NCBI RefSeq assembly: GCF_019976975.1
Contig: NZ_AP024630.1
Span: forward strand, 3,968,001-4,032,000
DNA: 64,000 bases
From: Arthrobacter sp. NtRootA1
GTDB taxonomy: Bacteria > Actinomycetota > Actinomycetes > Actinomycetales > Micrococcaceae
Direction: 5' to 3'
The stretch's first letter is position 1, and the number at the start of each line of letters is the position of its first letter. The notes under the pieces are model-generated. The model did not search any database. It saw nothing but the letters and a program-made list of their open reading frames with translations, and was not told where the DNA came from. This document shows positions 16,436 to 25,806 of this stretch, piece after piece. The translations under genes were made by a program, and so were the position numbers.

Positions 16436-17049
16436 TTGGAGGCCTCCTCGTTCTTAGCCTTGTCAGCGACGAACGCCTCGAAAGCAGCCTTGGTGAAGAC
16501 CACGTCGTCGGAAACGAGAACGTCGTAGGTGTTCAGCTGGTCTGCGTACAGAACGTGAACATCTGCGAGGTTGCGCACGGAGAGTGCAGCGACGTCGTTC
16601 GCGCGCTCGATGACAACGAGCAGGTTCTTGCGCTCGGAGACTGCACGCAGCGAAGCCAGTGCTTCCTTGGCGGACGGCTTGGTGCCGGCTACCAGTTCAG
16701 CGATGACGTGGATGCGACCGTTGCGGGCGCGGTCAGACAGGGCGCCGCGGAGAGCAGCAGCCTTCATCTTCTTGGGGGTGCGCTGGCTGTAGTCACGAGG
16801 GGTCGGACCGTGGACAACGCCACCGCCGGTCATGTGAGGAGCACGGATGGAACCCTGACGGGCGCGGCCGGTGCCCTTCTGCTTGAACGGCTTGCGACCT
16901 GCACCGGAAACCTCGGCGCGGGTCTTCGTCTTGTGGGTACCCTGGCGGGCAGCAGCGAGCTGTGCGACGACGACCTGGTGCAGCAGCGGCACGTTGGTCT
17001 GGACGTCGAAGATCTCTGCAGGCAGGTCTACCTTGACAGTGCTAGTCAT
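16432..17049 (-). CDS. rplD: 50S ribosomal protein L4
   Basis: Tunnel-wall protein of 205 aa. The tunnel loop shows KTRAEVSGAGRKPFKQKGTG and RARQGSIRAPHMTGGGVVHG. In E. coli L4 also represses the S10 operon; whether it does so here is not known. It lies 4 bp after rplC. Confidence 0.98.
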   Translation of the reverse strand: MTSTVKVDLPAEIFDVQTNVPLLHQVVVAQLAAARQGTHKTKTRAEVSGAGRKPFKQKGTGRARQGSIRAPHMTGGGVVHGPTPRDYSQRTPKKMKAAALRGALSDRARNGRIHVIAELVAGTKPSAKEALASLRAVSERKNLLVVIERANDVAALSVRNLADVHVLYADQLNTYDVLVSDDVVFTKAAFEAFVADKAKNEEASK

Positions 17050-17053
17050 CTAA

Positions 17054-17704
17054 CTAGGCTCCCTTCACGGCGGTGCGTACGAGTACGACCTGGCCGCGGG
17101 CACCGGGGACGGCACCCTTGATAAGGAGCAGCGACTTCTCAACGTCAACAGCGTGAACCGTGAGGTTCAGCGTCGTGTGACGCTCGGCGCCCATGCGGCC
17201 GGCCATTTTCAGGCCCTTGAAGACGCGGCTCGGGGTGGATGCGCCACCGATGGAGCCAGGCTTACGGTGGTTCTTGTGGGCACCGTGGGAAGCGCCAACG
17301 CCGTGGAAGCCGTGACGCTTCATAACACCGGCAAAGCCCTTACCCTTGGAGGTGCCGACGACGTCGATCTTCTGGCCGGCTTCGAAGATCTCAACAGAGA
17401 GCTCCTGGCCCAGCTCGTAGGATGCGGCGTCTGCGGTACGCAGTTCGACAACGTGGCGGCGAGGGGTTACGCCTGCCTTTTCAAAGTGACCAGCCAGCGG
17501 CTTGGTGACCTTACGGGGGTCGATCTGGCCGTAGCCGATCTGGACGGCGACGTAGCCATCTACCTCTGCGTTGCGCAGCTGGGTGATGACGTTGGAGTCA
17601 GCCTGGACGACAGTTACCGGGATGAGCTTGTTGTTCTCGTCCCAGACCTGGGTCATGCCGAGCTTCGTGCCCAGCAGGCCCTTTACGTTACGGGTTGCGG
17701 TCAT
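17054..17704 (-). CDS. rplC: 50S ribosomal protein L3
   Basis: Assembly-initiator protein of 216 aa. It begins KGLLGTKLGMTQVWDENNKL and has the W-loop region with GVMKRHGFHGVGASHGAHKN, the peptidyl-transferase-facing extension. It lies 17 bp after rpsJ. Confidence 0.98.
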   Translation of the reverse strand: MTATRNVKGLLGTKLGMTQVWDENNKLIPVTVVQADSNVITQLRNAEVDGYVAVQIGYGQIDPRKVTKPLAGHFEKAGVTPRRHVVELRTADAASYELGQELSVEIFEAGQKIDVVGTSKGKGFAGVMKRHGFHGVGASHGAHKNHRKPGSIGGASTPSRVFKGLKMAGRMGAERHTTLNLTVHAVDVEKSLLLIKGAVPGARGQVVLVRTAVKGA

Positions 17705-17721
17705 AGTCTCTCAGCACCTCC

Positions 17722-18030
17722 CTAGAGCTTGATTTCGATGTTCACGTCGGCCGGCAGGTCGAGACGCATAAGCGAGTCAACAGCCTTCGGCGTGGGGTCG
17801 ATGATGTCGATCAGACGCTTGTGAGTACGCATTTCGAAGTGCTCACGGCTGTCCTTGTACTTGTGCGGAGAGCGGATAACGCAGTACACGTTCTTCTCCG
17901 TCGGAAGCGGCACCGGGCCGACTACCGTTGCGCCTGCGCGCGTGACCGTCTCAACGATCTTCCGCGCTGAAACATCAATGACCTCGTGGTCATATGACTT
18001 CAGCCGGATGCGGATTTTTTGTCCCGCCAT
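17722..18030 (-). CDS. rpsJ: 30S ribosomal protein S10
   Basis: First gene of the S10 operon, 102 aa. It has [19 protein letters not shown] and the NusE-type surface [20 protein letters not shown]. It also serves as NusE in antitermination. A 385-bp gap shared with the divergent beta-glucosidase gene lies upstream and must hold the operon promoter. Confidence 0.98.
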
Positions 18031-18415
18031 GTCGCCTGACTCTCTTTCAGCTAGTGCTGCTCTAGTTAGGGCTGCTCTGTTTACTTACCTGTTGGCGTGG
18101 CCGCCGAAGCGTTTGAGGTTTTACCACCACACGCCGCACAAGCTGAATCCGGATCATTCCGGGTTCCTCAACCTGCCGGCGCACCGACCCCCGCGGTCGG
18201 GCGTGTCGCGATTTTCACGCAAACTCGACCGCATTCCATGGGGTTCAGGGTTATGTTTGGGCTTCAGCCTGGACCCTGACACCCGGCATTATCCGGATCG
18301 GGACACGAAGAAGCGCTTGAACAACTCATCCAGTATGCCGGAATTAAAGACCAAAGGCCAATCGGGCCCTTTGCGGGCATTGCCACATCTGCCACCCGCT
18401 ATGGATGATAGTGGA
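18031..18415. promoter_or_regulatory. Divergent intergenic region rpsJ / beta-glucosidase
   Basis: About 385 bp between the minus-strand S10 operon and the plus-strand beta-glucosidase. The frame of the glucosidase runs open through all of it from 17855, but this segment has no family similarity, so I treat it as non-coding. It should hold the promoters of both units; I see no clear consensus boxes. Confidence 0.5.
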
Positions 18416-19849
18416 ATGACCGCCCAGGATACGGGTTCCGTGGAAGATCTGGCCGCGCGCCTACGTCCAGGGTTCACGCTGGGGGTCGCGGCCGCCGCCT
18501 TCCAGATTGAAGGTTCCGTGACCGCTGATGGGCGGGGACCGTCGGGCTGGGATGCGTTCGCGCAAAAGCCTGGAGCAATCGTCGACGCCGACTCCCCCAC
18601 CATAGCCTGCGATCACTACAACCGCGCCGACGAAGATGTCACCCTGATGCAGGAACTCGGCATCGATTCGTACCGTTTCTCCCTTTCCTGGCCAAGGATC
18701 CAGCCCGGCGGCAAGGGCGGAATCAATCAACGTGGGCTGGACTTCTACGATCGCCTGATCGACAAACTCCTTGCTGCCGGCATCTCACCCATGGCAACGC
18801 TCTTCCATTGGGATACTCCCTTGGAGCTTGAACACGCGGGCGGCTGGATGAACCGGGATACAGCGGAACGCTTTGCTGTCTATTGCAGCGCTGCAGCCGA
18901 GCGATTTGGGGACCGCGTGGAGCACTGGGTCACCATGAATGAACCAGTTTCCGTCACGCTCCAGGGCTATGCCTTGGGGGTCCACGCGCCCGGCCGCCAG
19001 TTGTTGTTCGATGCCTTGCCAGCCGCGCATCACCAACTGCTGGGCCATGGCTTGGCAGTGCGCGCCCTGCGTGAAGCCGGGGTGAAGGGGCAGATCGGCA
19101 TCTCCAACATGCACTCCCCCGTCCGCCCAGCGAGCAACAGCCTCTCGGACCGCTTGATGGCCCAGTCCTTCGATGTGCTCCTCAATCGCATATATGCTGA
19201 CGCCGTTCTGCTGGGTCAGTACCCCAGGCCACCTTTGCCCATGAAACCGTGGTTCCGGTCATTGGGAACCGTCCGGGATGGTGACCTTGAGCTGATCAGC
19301 CAGCCACTGGACTTCTATGGGCTCAACTACTACTACCCCATCAAGGTTGCTGCCGGGCGCGGACCCGCGGAGATCCCCACAGGCACCGCCGTAGAAATGA
19401 CGAAAGTGCCATTCCACCTGGCCGCCTATCAGGAGTACGACACGACCGGGTTCGGCTGGCCGGTTGCGCCGGAGCATTTGGCAGTACTGCTCCGCGAGAT
19501 GAAGGACCGCTACGGTGACGCCCTTCCACCGGTTTATATCACCGAAGGAGGGGCCAGTTTCCCCGAGCCTTCGCACGTGGATGGGCCCATAAAGGACCAT
19601 AACCGGATCAGTTACCTGGCGGAGCACCTTGGCCACGCTCTGACTGCTACAGGACCCGGCGGCATCGCCGAGGACGTTGAACTCCGCGGTTACTACGTGT
19701 GGACGCTACTGGACAATTTCGAGTGGGCGGCAGGGTACTCGCAACGCTTTGGCTTGGTGCATGTGGACTTCGATACCTTGGAGCGCACACCAAAAGACTC
19801 GTTTTACTGGTACCGGGCACTGGAACGGGCACGCCACCGGGAGCCCTAG
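18416..19849 (+). CDS. Family 1 glycoside hydrolase (beta-glucosidase)
   Basis: Retaining beta-glycosidase, probably cytoplasmic (no signal peptide), 477 aa from ATG 18416. An in-frame ATG 15 bases upstream at 18401 is possible. GH1 blocks are FTLGVAAAAFQIEGSV at the N-terminus, YRFSLSWPRIQPGG, the acid/base glutamate in TMNEP (about residue 174) and the nucleophile glutamate in ITEGGASF (about residue 376). The usual ITENG reads ITEGG, a tolerated change seen in some members. It is a single gene facing away from the S10 operon, with no transporter beside it. Confidence 0.93.
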   Translation: MTAQDTGSVEDLAARLRPGFTLGVAAAAFQIEGSVTADGRGPSGWDAFAQKPGAIVDADSPTIACDHYNRADEDVTLMQELGIDSYRFSLSWPRIQPGGKGGINQRGLDFYDRLIDKLLAAGISPMATLFHWDTPLELEHAGGWMNRDTAERFAVYCSAAAERFGDRVEHWVTMNEPVSVTLQGYALGVHAPGRQLLFDALPAAHHQLLGHGLAVRALREAGVKGQIGISNMHSPVRPASNSLSDRLMAQSFDVLLNRIYADAVLLGQYPRPPLPMKPWFRSLGTVRDGDLELISQPLDFYGLNYYYPIKVAAGRGPAEIPTGTAVEMTKVPFHLAAYQEYDTTGFGWPVAPEHLAVLLREMKDRYGDALPPVYITEGGASFPEPSHVDGPIKDHNRISYLAEHLGHALTATGPGGIAEDVELRGYYVWTLLDNFEWAAGYSQRFGLVHVDFDTLERTPKDSFYWYRALERARHREP

Positions 19850-19875
19850 CCCATGTGGGTTAACTACCGATCGGG

Positions 19876-20001
19876 CTACTTGTTTTTGTTGGCGCGGTTG
19901 ATGCGCTTGGCGCGGTCAATTTCATGGCGGAAGTACTTGCGACCCCACAGCAGTCCGCCGCCGATCACCGCGATGATGACAAGGAAAATCAGGAATTCCA
20001 T
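19876..20001 (-). CDS. Small membrane protein, 41 aa
   Basis: Small gene encoding MEFLIFLVIIAVIGGGLLWG followed by a basic tail, RKYFRHEIDRAKRINRANK and two more residues. One N-terminal membrane segment (about residues 3-19) is followed by a strongly basic cytoplasmic tail. The ATG has a good GAGAGGAG ribosome site. It starts 25 bp after the stop of the giant membrane protein on the same strand, so the two are probably co-transcribed. I do not recognise a family. Confidence 0.7.
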   Translation of the reverse strand: MEFLIFLVIIAVIGGGLLWGRKYFRHEIDRAKRINRANKNK

Positions 20002-20026
20002 GGTGCTCCTCTCATAGGGTTCAACG

Positions 20027-23000
20027 TTAGCGGATTCCATCCCGGCTGGATGCTTGTGTAGTTTCTTCTGTTGGGATGTTGCCGCCGGTTGCTGGCGGTT
20101 TTCGATTCAGCCGCCATACCGCCAGCACGATCAGGGCCAAGGCAACGAGCGCCAGCATGGCGAATGCGTAACTTCGCAGCGCCCACATCACACTGGCAGC
20201 CACGCCCGCAGCGCCCCACCACACGAACATGCGCTCGGCCAGGAGAAGTCCGGCCACCAGGAGCACCACATGGGCCACGAGGACATAGATCTGCTGGGAT
20301 GATGTCCCCGCGAAAATTGTCCCCACGGCGGTCAAGGAGAGTAGCCCTGCTGTGACTGTAAGCCGCAATTGTCCCTCGGAACGTTGCCGGCCCATGTAGC
20401 GCACCCCTGCCATAACCGCGCCGGCAACGACGTACCATTGTGCCGCCCAGAACCAATCAGGCGAGCCGCCATCCACAAACAGCAGCGCCCGCTGGAATCC
20501 CGCCAGGGTTGCGAGGACAGTGATTTCTCCGGCCAGCCACTTGCCGTTCGTGACCTCGATAACCACCAACACTCCGGAAACAAGGATCAGGGCCGCGCCC
20601 ACCAGCGAGGTCTGGTCCCGTCCCAGGCCGACGGCCGCAGCTATGACAAGCCCGGTGATCGAAGTTATCACCAGGGCGTTGCGCCGCCAGGGTTGTGAGG
20701 TGATAGAGGGGCCGCCCAACCGTCGGACCACATACATGGCTGCCCCGGTTCCCATTGCGCCTATCAGCCAGGGAAGGAAGGAGTCCCAGGCAGTCAGCTC
20801 CCCGCCCTCCAGCAAACCGTCGACGGCGGTCACGGCACCAACCAGCGCGGCGGGCGCGGCAGCGGCATAGAGGGAGGGCATCCCCTCAAAGTGCGAGGCA
20901 GCGAACAGCACGGACGCCAGAACCAGGACGGCAAAACCGCTAAGCGACAGCGACGTCGTCACAGCCAACAAACCGCCGGTAGTGGTGAACGTGAGTGCCG
21001 AAATCAACCACAGCCACCTCTCGGCCATAGCTGCGGCTGAACCCTCGCCAGTCATGACGGGCCTTGCGTTCGCAGACGGGAAAACCGCCCTGGCTACGAC
21101 GGCAACCACTGCCAGCGCCAGGAGCACCAAGGGCACCTGATACTTGTCCAACAACGGCTGATACAGCCACGTATCGGATGGGAAGCCCAGAGATGGTCCA
21201 GCCGCAATCACTCCTGCTGTGACTGCAGCGATCCCGAAGTACTGCGCTCCCCGGGCACCAAAAGTGCGCCACGCAGTCGCGGCCCCTAGCGGAACGAACG
21301 CCAACTCCGCGAGGAGCACCCAACGGCCACCGCCGTCGTAATCTGCTGTGAGTAAGTAGGCCAGTGGGAGAAGAAGCTGTGCACTTGGAACAGCCCAAAC
21401 CATTGCCTCCTGGAAGGGGTCATCGCTGCCTCGGCCCCGGAGGAAGGACTGCACAACGAACTGCACTGGCAACTGCAGGATGAGGATCAGCGCAACAGCG
21501 ACAGACGTAGCCGCAGCCGACTCCGTGAAGTCGGCCACCACTAGGGTGACCAAGACCCCGGACAGAAGGCGCACAGCCAACAGGTATCCACCGCGGGCGA
21601 GGCGTTGACCGGTCACAGCAACCATGAAGCCGCTATATGCCGTAAAGATGACCAGCAGGAGTTCCAGATCCCTGATATTTCCTAGCCGGAGGGCGAACAG
21701 CAGAACCATTGCCGCGGGAGCGAACAACCATCCCAGTTTGTCGGCTCGAAGCGTCGTACTGATGGCCACAGCCGCAAGAGCCGTAATGGTGGCACCCGCA
21801 CCTGGCTGCCAGCCCTCGCGAACCCCGGGCGCCATGGTGAGGAACATACTGCACAGAACCATCCCGGCAAGCACGACTACAGCATCGATAATGGCAGGCC
21901 GCAGGAACTTCGCAACATAACCTGCACGCAGCGGCAGCATCAGCTGCAGAGCAAGGACGACGATGACAATCAGGCCGACGCCAACCCCTTCACCGGCAAT
22001 CTGGAATAGGGCGTCCTTCGTTGTGTCGTAGTAGGCCGAGGCCACCAACACGGTTCCTGCAGCGCGCGCCAACCACCAGTAGCTTTGCCTATGCAAGGAA
22101 GATGGCAACCGGAGGGCTGTGGCGCAAAAGTATGTGACAGCGGCCAAGAGAACCATGTTAGCCAGTGTGCGCGACACAGAAACCGCAGCGACGATGCCTG
22201 CCACCATAGCGGCGGCTGGAGCCAGGAACTCCCCCATTGTCGGACGCCAGATCAGCACGCCACCACCTGTGGGGCCAGAACTACTACTGTCCCTACCCTG
22301 CGGGAACGCCAACCAGCCGGAGACCAATCCGGCAGCAACCACCACACCCACTGCGACTGCCACAATGGGCCGCCCTAGTGCAGCATCGAAAACAGGCAAA
22401 GCAAGGAGTCCTGCCATCGCCGCCCCGCCGAACCCCGCTGCGGACGCCTGCCCTCCCACGGTGCGAACACCGTTGCCCTCAAGCAAGGCACTCACCAGCT
22501 GCTGTACGGCACACGCCGCTACGAAAGCGAACAACGTGTAGGAAGACCTGCCCGGATGATCGGTGAAGACCCCCGCAGCCGACGCCGCGACGGCTAGCGT
22601 CAGGGCGACCCGCCCAGCCAGGAAGTAGACGTCTCGAAGGGGCCCCGGCGTGATGGCTCCCAGAAGGAACCAATAGAGGCCCGCGACAGCGAGGAGCACG
22701 GTCACAGGCCACGCACCCAGCAACCCAACGAACGGTGCTGCTACAACAAGTACGGCGGCCGGTGCGAACTCTGCCCCGTGGCCCAACTTCCAGCCCAGCA
22801 CCATGGCTGTCGGCATAGCCATGAAGAGCGGCACAAACTCCGGCATCTGGAATGTTCCCACGCCAAGCATGACCGTGAGGACAACCGCGGCAACAACTTG
22901 CAGCCCGAGGCACGAGACGGCGTCGTACCACCACGTGCGCGAAACCACGCGCTTTCCGCCGAACGCGACTCCAACCGATTGAACCCCCAGGCAGATGATT

Positions 23001-24226
23001 GCAGCCAGCACCACATGGCTTGAATCCGCAGATACATCCCACACAAGACCCAATACGGCCAGGGTGAAGGCGATGCGGGAGCAATAGAAATTGAGCAATC
23101 GGTGCTGGCCTGACTTCACAAGCACCATCACGGCAAAGTACAGCCCGCACATCACCATGACCATGGGGTACTCCCCCTTGGCCAGGAAGTTCGGAGTCAT
23201 GCTTACCGCGAGCCCCACGAACGGCACGACAAACGGATGCAGTACCACCAGAGGACGCATATAGAGCGGAGGAAGCCAACGGGGGCGAACCAGTGCACCC
23301 AGTGTGAAGAGAATGGCAACGCCAATCAGCGCCGTAAAGTACCAGACCAAGGCCCCGCCAAGCACTGATACTCCGGACCAGGCCGTGGAAACCACGAAGG
23401 TGAGTGAGAGCAACGCCAGCACCTTGTTATCGAGGCGCAGCGCAGCGTAAACGTAAGCAGCAGTTCCCAGCAATGAAGTGATCAGCCATGCCATGGGGCC
23501 GTCATGGAGGGCAAAGTTGTACATCGCCAAGCCTGTAACCGGGACCAGGGCCAGCCCTGTTCCTGTAAAAGCTATGGCTGCCGGGCGAAGCCGCGGCACC
23601 CTTCGCTGGATGATGAGTCCTGAAGAATAGAACAAGATGGTGATGGCCCAAATAGCCACGAAACGAAGAACCTCCGGAAGGCTGGTTCCAACAAACAGGG
23701 CGCCAGCGGCAACAAGCAACAGACTCGCGACGTACAACGTGATGTTGATGTTTTGGCGGTCGCGCTTCTCCTTTCTCGCCGCTACCGTTTCCGGGCTCTC
23801 GCGCGGGGGAAGCGTCGGCTGGAATTGCAGTTGTTGTGGCGTAGGAGCCACATTGCGCGGGGGAACCGGCCCGCGACTGTACGACGGCGGCACCGCGGGT
23901 GGCGCAGCGATCCCCACCGCTTGCTGAAAGACAGGAGGCAAGATCGTCGGCTGGAACGTCGTCGGCTGCCGTACAACAGGCTCTTGCACTACTGTCGCCG
24001 GTTGCTGCCGCACTGCGGGCCGCTGGCTTTGCCCTCGCGCGTCCTCCCAACCTGCCAGATGCCCGGCGAGATACCCCGCACGGTAAGTGGCGGCGTCGTC
24101 GATTCTGACAGGCGGCGTCGAACGGGCCCCCTCCCGCCGGCCCCGCACCACGCCCAGCGCGTAGCCAATGACACCAATAGCGGCCAAAAGCAGCAGCACA
24201 AGGCCTGTTGTCAAGAATCCCAGCAT
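20027..24226 (-). CDS. Very large polytopic membrane protein, 1399 aa
   Basis: Unrecognised function. Residues 1-25 form one membrane segment. A cytoplasmic stretch and a Pro/Gln/Val-rich linker follow (about 70-150, with repeated VRQ-PT runs and an acidic-basic region EKRDRQNIN). After that come some 1200 residues of nearly continuous hydrophobic helices broken by short loops, probably well over 30 membrane segments. It resembles large actinobacterial membrane proteins annotated only as uncharacterised (for example of the SCO7613 C-terminal type); I cannot confirm that. The ATG has TAGGAGCTTCC upstream, and a palindrome at 24268-24290 lies in the promoter zone. No catalytic motif is visible. 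Confidence 0.85.
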   Translation of the reverse strand: MLGFLTTGLVLLLLAAIGVIGYALGVVRGRREGARSTPPVRIDDAATYRAGYLAGHLAGWEDARGQSQRPAVRQQPATVVQEPVVRQPTTFQPTILPPVFQQAVGIAAPPAVPPSYSRGPVPPRNVAPTPQQLQFQPTLPPRESPETVAARKEKRDRQNINITLYVASLLLVAAGALFVGTSLPEVLRFVAIWAITILFYSSGLIIQRRVPRLRPAAIAFTGTGLALVPVTGLAMYNFALHDGPMAWLITSLLGTAAYVYAALRLDNKVLALLSLTFVVSTAWSGVSVLGGALVWYFTALIGVAILFTLGALVRPRWLPPLYMRPLVVLHPFVVPFVGLAVSMTPNFLAKGEYPMVMVMCGLYFAVMVLVKSGQHRLLNFYCSRIAFTLAVLGLVWDVSADSSHVVLAAIICLGVQSVGVAFGGKRVVSRTWWYDAVSCLGLQVVAAVVLTVMLGVGTFQMPEFVPLFMAMPTAMVLGWKLGHGAEFAPAAVLVVAAPFVGLLGAWPVTVLLAVAGLYWFLLGAITPGPLRDVYFLAGRVALTLAVAASAAGVFTDHPGRSSYTLFAFVAACAVQQLVSALLEGNGVRTVGGQASAAGFGGAAMAGLLALPVFDAALGRPIVAVAVGVVVAAGLVSGWLAFPQGRDSSSSGPTGGGVLIWRPTMGEFLAPAAAMVAGIVAAVSVSRTLANMVLLAAVTYFCATALRLPSSLHRQSYWWLARAAGTVLVASAYYDTTKDALFQIAGEGVGVGLIVIVVLALQLMLPLRAGYVAKFLRPAIIDAVVVLAGMVLCSMFLTMAPGVREGWQPGAGATITALAAVAISTTLRADKLGWLFAPAAMVLLFALRLGNIRDLELLLVIFTAYSGFMVAVTGQRLARGGYLLAVRLLSGVLVTLVVADFTESAAATSVAVALILILQLPVQFVVQSFLRGRGSDDPFQEAMVWAVPSAQLLLPLAYLLTADYDGGGRWVLLAELAFVPLGAATAWRTFGARGAQYFGIAAVTAGVIAAGPSLGFPSDTWLYQPLLDKYQVPLVLLALAVVAVVARAVFPSANARPVMTGEGSAAAMAERWLWLISALTFTTTGGLLAVTTSLSLSGFAVLVLASVLFAASHFEGMPSLYAAAAPAALVGAVTAVDGLLEGGELTAWDSFLPWLIGAMGTGAAMYVVRRLGGPSITSQPWRRNALVITSITGLVIAAAVGLGRDQTSLVGAALILVSGVLVVIEVTNGKWLAGEITVLATLAGFQRALLFVDGGSPDWFWAAQWYVVAGAVMAGVRYMGRQRSEGQLRLTVTAGLLSLTAVGTIFAGTSSQQIYVLVAHVVLLVAGLLLAERMFVWWGAAGVAASVMWALRSYAFAMLALVALALIVLAVWRLNRKPPATGGNIPTEETTQASSRDGIR

Positions 24227-24267
24227 GGAAGCTCCTACGGTGATGCCGGGCGTAAGGCCTGCACGGC

Positions 24268-24290
24268 ATTAATCCAATCGATAGATTAAT
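24268..24290. promoter_or_regulatory. Palindrome upstream of the giant membrane protein
   Basis: ATTAATC and GATTAAT separated by nine AT-rich bases, 42 bp upstream of the ATG at 24226 and beside the tuf terminator. This is an AT-rich dyad in a GC-rich genome, so it could be an operator or an AT-rich promoter element. Confidence 0.35.
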
Positions 24291-24296
24291 GATAAC

Positions 24297-24336
24297 AAAG
24301 AAGAACCCCACCACATAAGCGATGGGGTTCTTCTTT
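24297..24336 (-). terminator. tuf terminator (bidirectional shape)
   Basis: 14-bp arms AAAGAAGAACCCCA (24297-24310) and TGGGGTTCTTCTTT (24323-24336). The T-rich arm follows the stem in both orientations. It lies 48 bp after the tuf stop on the minus strand. Confidence 0.88.
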
Positions 24337-24383
24337 AGCTTGCTACCGGCGATGCCGGAAGTTTGCCGATCTACAAGTAGAAA

Positions 24384-25574
24384 CTACTTGATGATCTTGG
24401 TAACACGTCCCGAACCAACGGTGCGGCCGCCTTCGCGGATAGCGAAGCCGAGGCCCTCCTCCATAGCGATCGGCTGGATGAGCTCAACGGTCATCTCAGT
24501 GTTGTCGCCAGGCATAACCATTTCCGTGCCTTCCGGCAGGGTGATAACGCCGGTTACGTCCGTGGTACGGAAGTAGAACTGCGGGCGGTAGTTCGAGTAG
24601 AACGGGTTGTGACGTCCGCCTTCGTCCTTGGAAAGGATGTAGACGTTGGCCTCGAAGTCGGTGTGCGGGGTGATGGAACCCGGCTTGACGACAACCTGGC
24701 CACGCTCGACGTCGTCGCGCTTGAGACCGCGGAGCAGGAGGCCACAGTTCTCGCCGGCCCATGCTTCGTCGAGCTGCTTGTGGAACATCTCGATACCGGT
24801 AACCGTGGTCTTCTGGATCGGGCGGATGCCAACGATCTCGACCTCGGAGTTGATGGCGAGGGTTCCACGCTCGGCGCGGCCCGTAACAACGGTGCCACGA
24901 CCGGTGATGGTGAAGACGTCTTCGATCGGCATCAGGAACGGCTTGTCGCGGTCACGTACGGGGTCCGGAACGGACTCGTCGACAGCTGCCATCAGGTCCT
25001 GGACGGACTTGACCCAAACCGGGTCGCCTTCCAGAGCCTTCAGACCGGAAACGCGAACAACCGGAGCTTCATCGCCATCGAAGCCCTGCGAGCTCAGGAG
25101 CTCACGAACTTCCATTTCGACGAGGTCGAGGAGTTCTTCGTCATCAACCATGTCCGACTTGTTCAGTGCGACCAGCAGGTAGGGAACACCAACCTGGCGG
25201 GCGAGCAGAACGTGCTCACGGGTCTGGGCCATCGGACCATCGGTTGCGGCAACCACGAGGATTGCGCCGTCCATCTGGGCAGCACCGGTGATCATGTTCT
25301 TGATGTAGTCAGCGTGACCCGGGGCGTCAACGTGTGCGTAGTGACGCTTCTCGGTCTGGTACTCCACGTGGGAGATGTTGATGGTAATACCGCGCTGGCG
25401 CTCTTCCGGAGCAGAGTCGATGGACGCGAAGTCGCGCTGCTCGTTGAGATCCGGGTACTGGTCGTACAGCACCTTGGAAATGGCGGCAGTCAGCGTCGTC
25501 TTACCGTGGTCAACGTGACCAATGGTGCCGATGTTGACGTGCGGCTTAGTCCGCTCGAACTTTGCCTTTGCCAC
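24384..25574 (-). CDS. tuf: Elongation factor Tu
   Basis: Delivers aminoacyl-tRNA to the ribosome as EF-Tu.GTP, 396 aa. G-motifs are GHVDHGKT, the switch II region and NKSD. The G3 motif reads DAPGH where many bacteria have DCPGH. The GTG start has a near-perfect AGGAGG nine bases upstream. A 232-bp gap lies between fusA and tuf, so tuf probably also has its own promoter, as expected for the most abundant protein. Confidence 0.99.
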   Translation of the reverse strand: MAKAKFERTKPHVNIGTIGHVDHGKTTLTAAISKVLYDQYPDLNEQRDFASIDSAPEERQRGITINISHVEYQTEKRHYAHVDAPGHADYIKNMITGAAQMDGAILVVAATDGPMAQTREHVLLARQVGVPYLLVALNKSDMVDDEELLDLVEMEVRELLSSQGFDGDEAPVVRVSGLKALEGDPVWVKSVQDLMAAVDESVPDPVRDRDKPFLMPIEDVFTITGRGTVVTGRAERGTLAINSEVEIVGIRPIQKTTVTGIEMFHKQLDEAWAGENCGLLLRGLKRDDVERGQVVVKPGSITPHTDFEANVYILSKDEGGRHNPFYSNYRPQFYFRTTDVTGVITLPEGTEMVMPGDNTEMTVELIQPIAMEEGLGFAIREGGRTVGSGRVTKIIK

Positions 25575-25770
25575 AGGTTCCTCCTAGAACGATTTCAAGT
25601 GAAGTGCTCCTCGGCCGCGCTTTTCGCGGCAGAAACTTTAGCAAGTCTACTTGGGGGCTTGGTTTTGGTGAAATTGCAGATTCAGGAACCAATACTAGTT
25701 CCTAGAGCCTGTTCGCGCAGGGGCCGGGCCGCGGCCTTCGCCGCAGCCCCACCTCACACGCTAAGATGCC

Positions 25771-25805
25771 CTCCCGGAATCGGAATAGCATCCGTTTTCC
25801 GGGAG
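25771..25805 (-). terminator. Hairpin after fusA
   Basis: CTCCCGGAA (25771-25779) pairs with TTCCGGGAG (25797-25805), with an inner CGGA/TCCG pairing. It begins at the fusA stop on the minus strand. There is no clear T-tract, so it is a partial terminator or attenuator ahead of tuf. A second dyad AGGAAC/GTTCCT lies at 25684-25703 in the tuf leader. Confidence 0.5.
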
Positions 25806-25806
25806 A

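Noticed and set aside
17855..18415. 187-codon N-terminal extension of the beta-glucosidase
   Set aside because: It overlaps rpsJ on the other strand, lacks GH1 similarity and has no signal peptide; the GH1 domain starts just after 18416.
24384..25574. Kirromycin- or pulvomycin-type resistance change in EF-Tu
   Set aside because: The unusual DAPGH motif is, as far as I recall, normal for this family of actinobacteria, and no known resistance position stood out.
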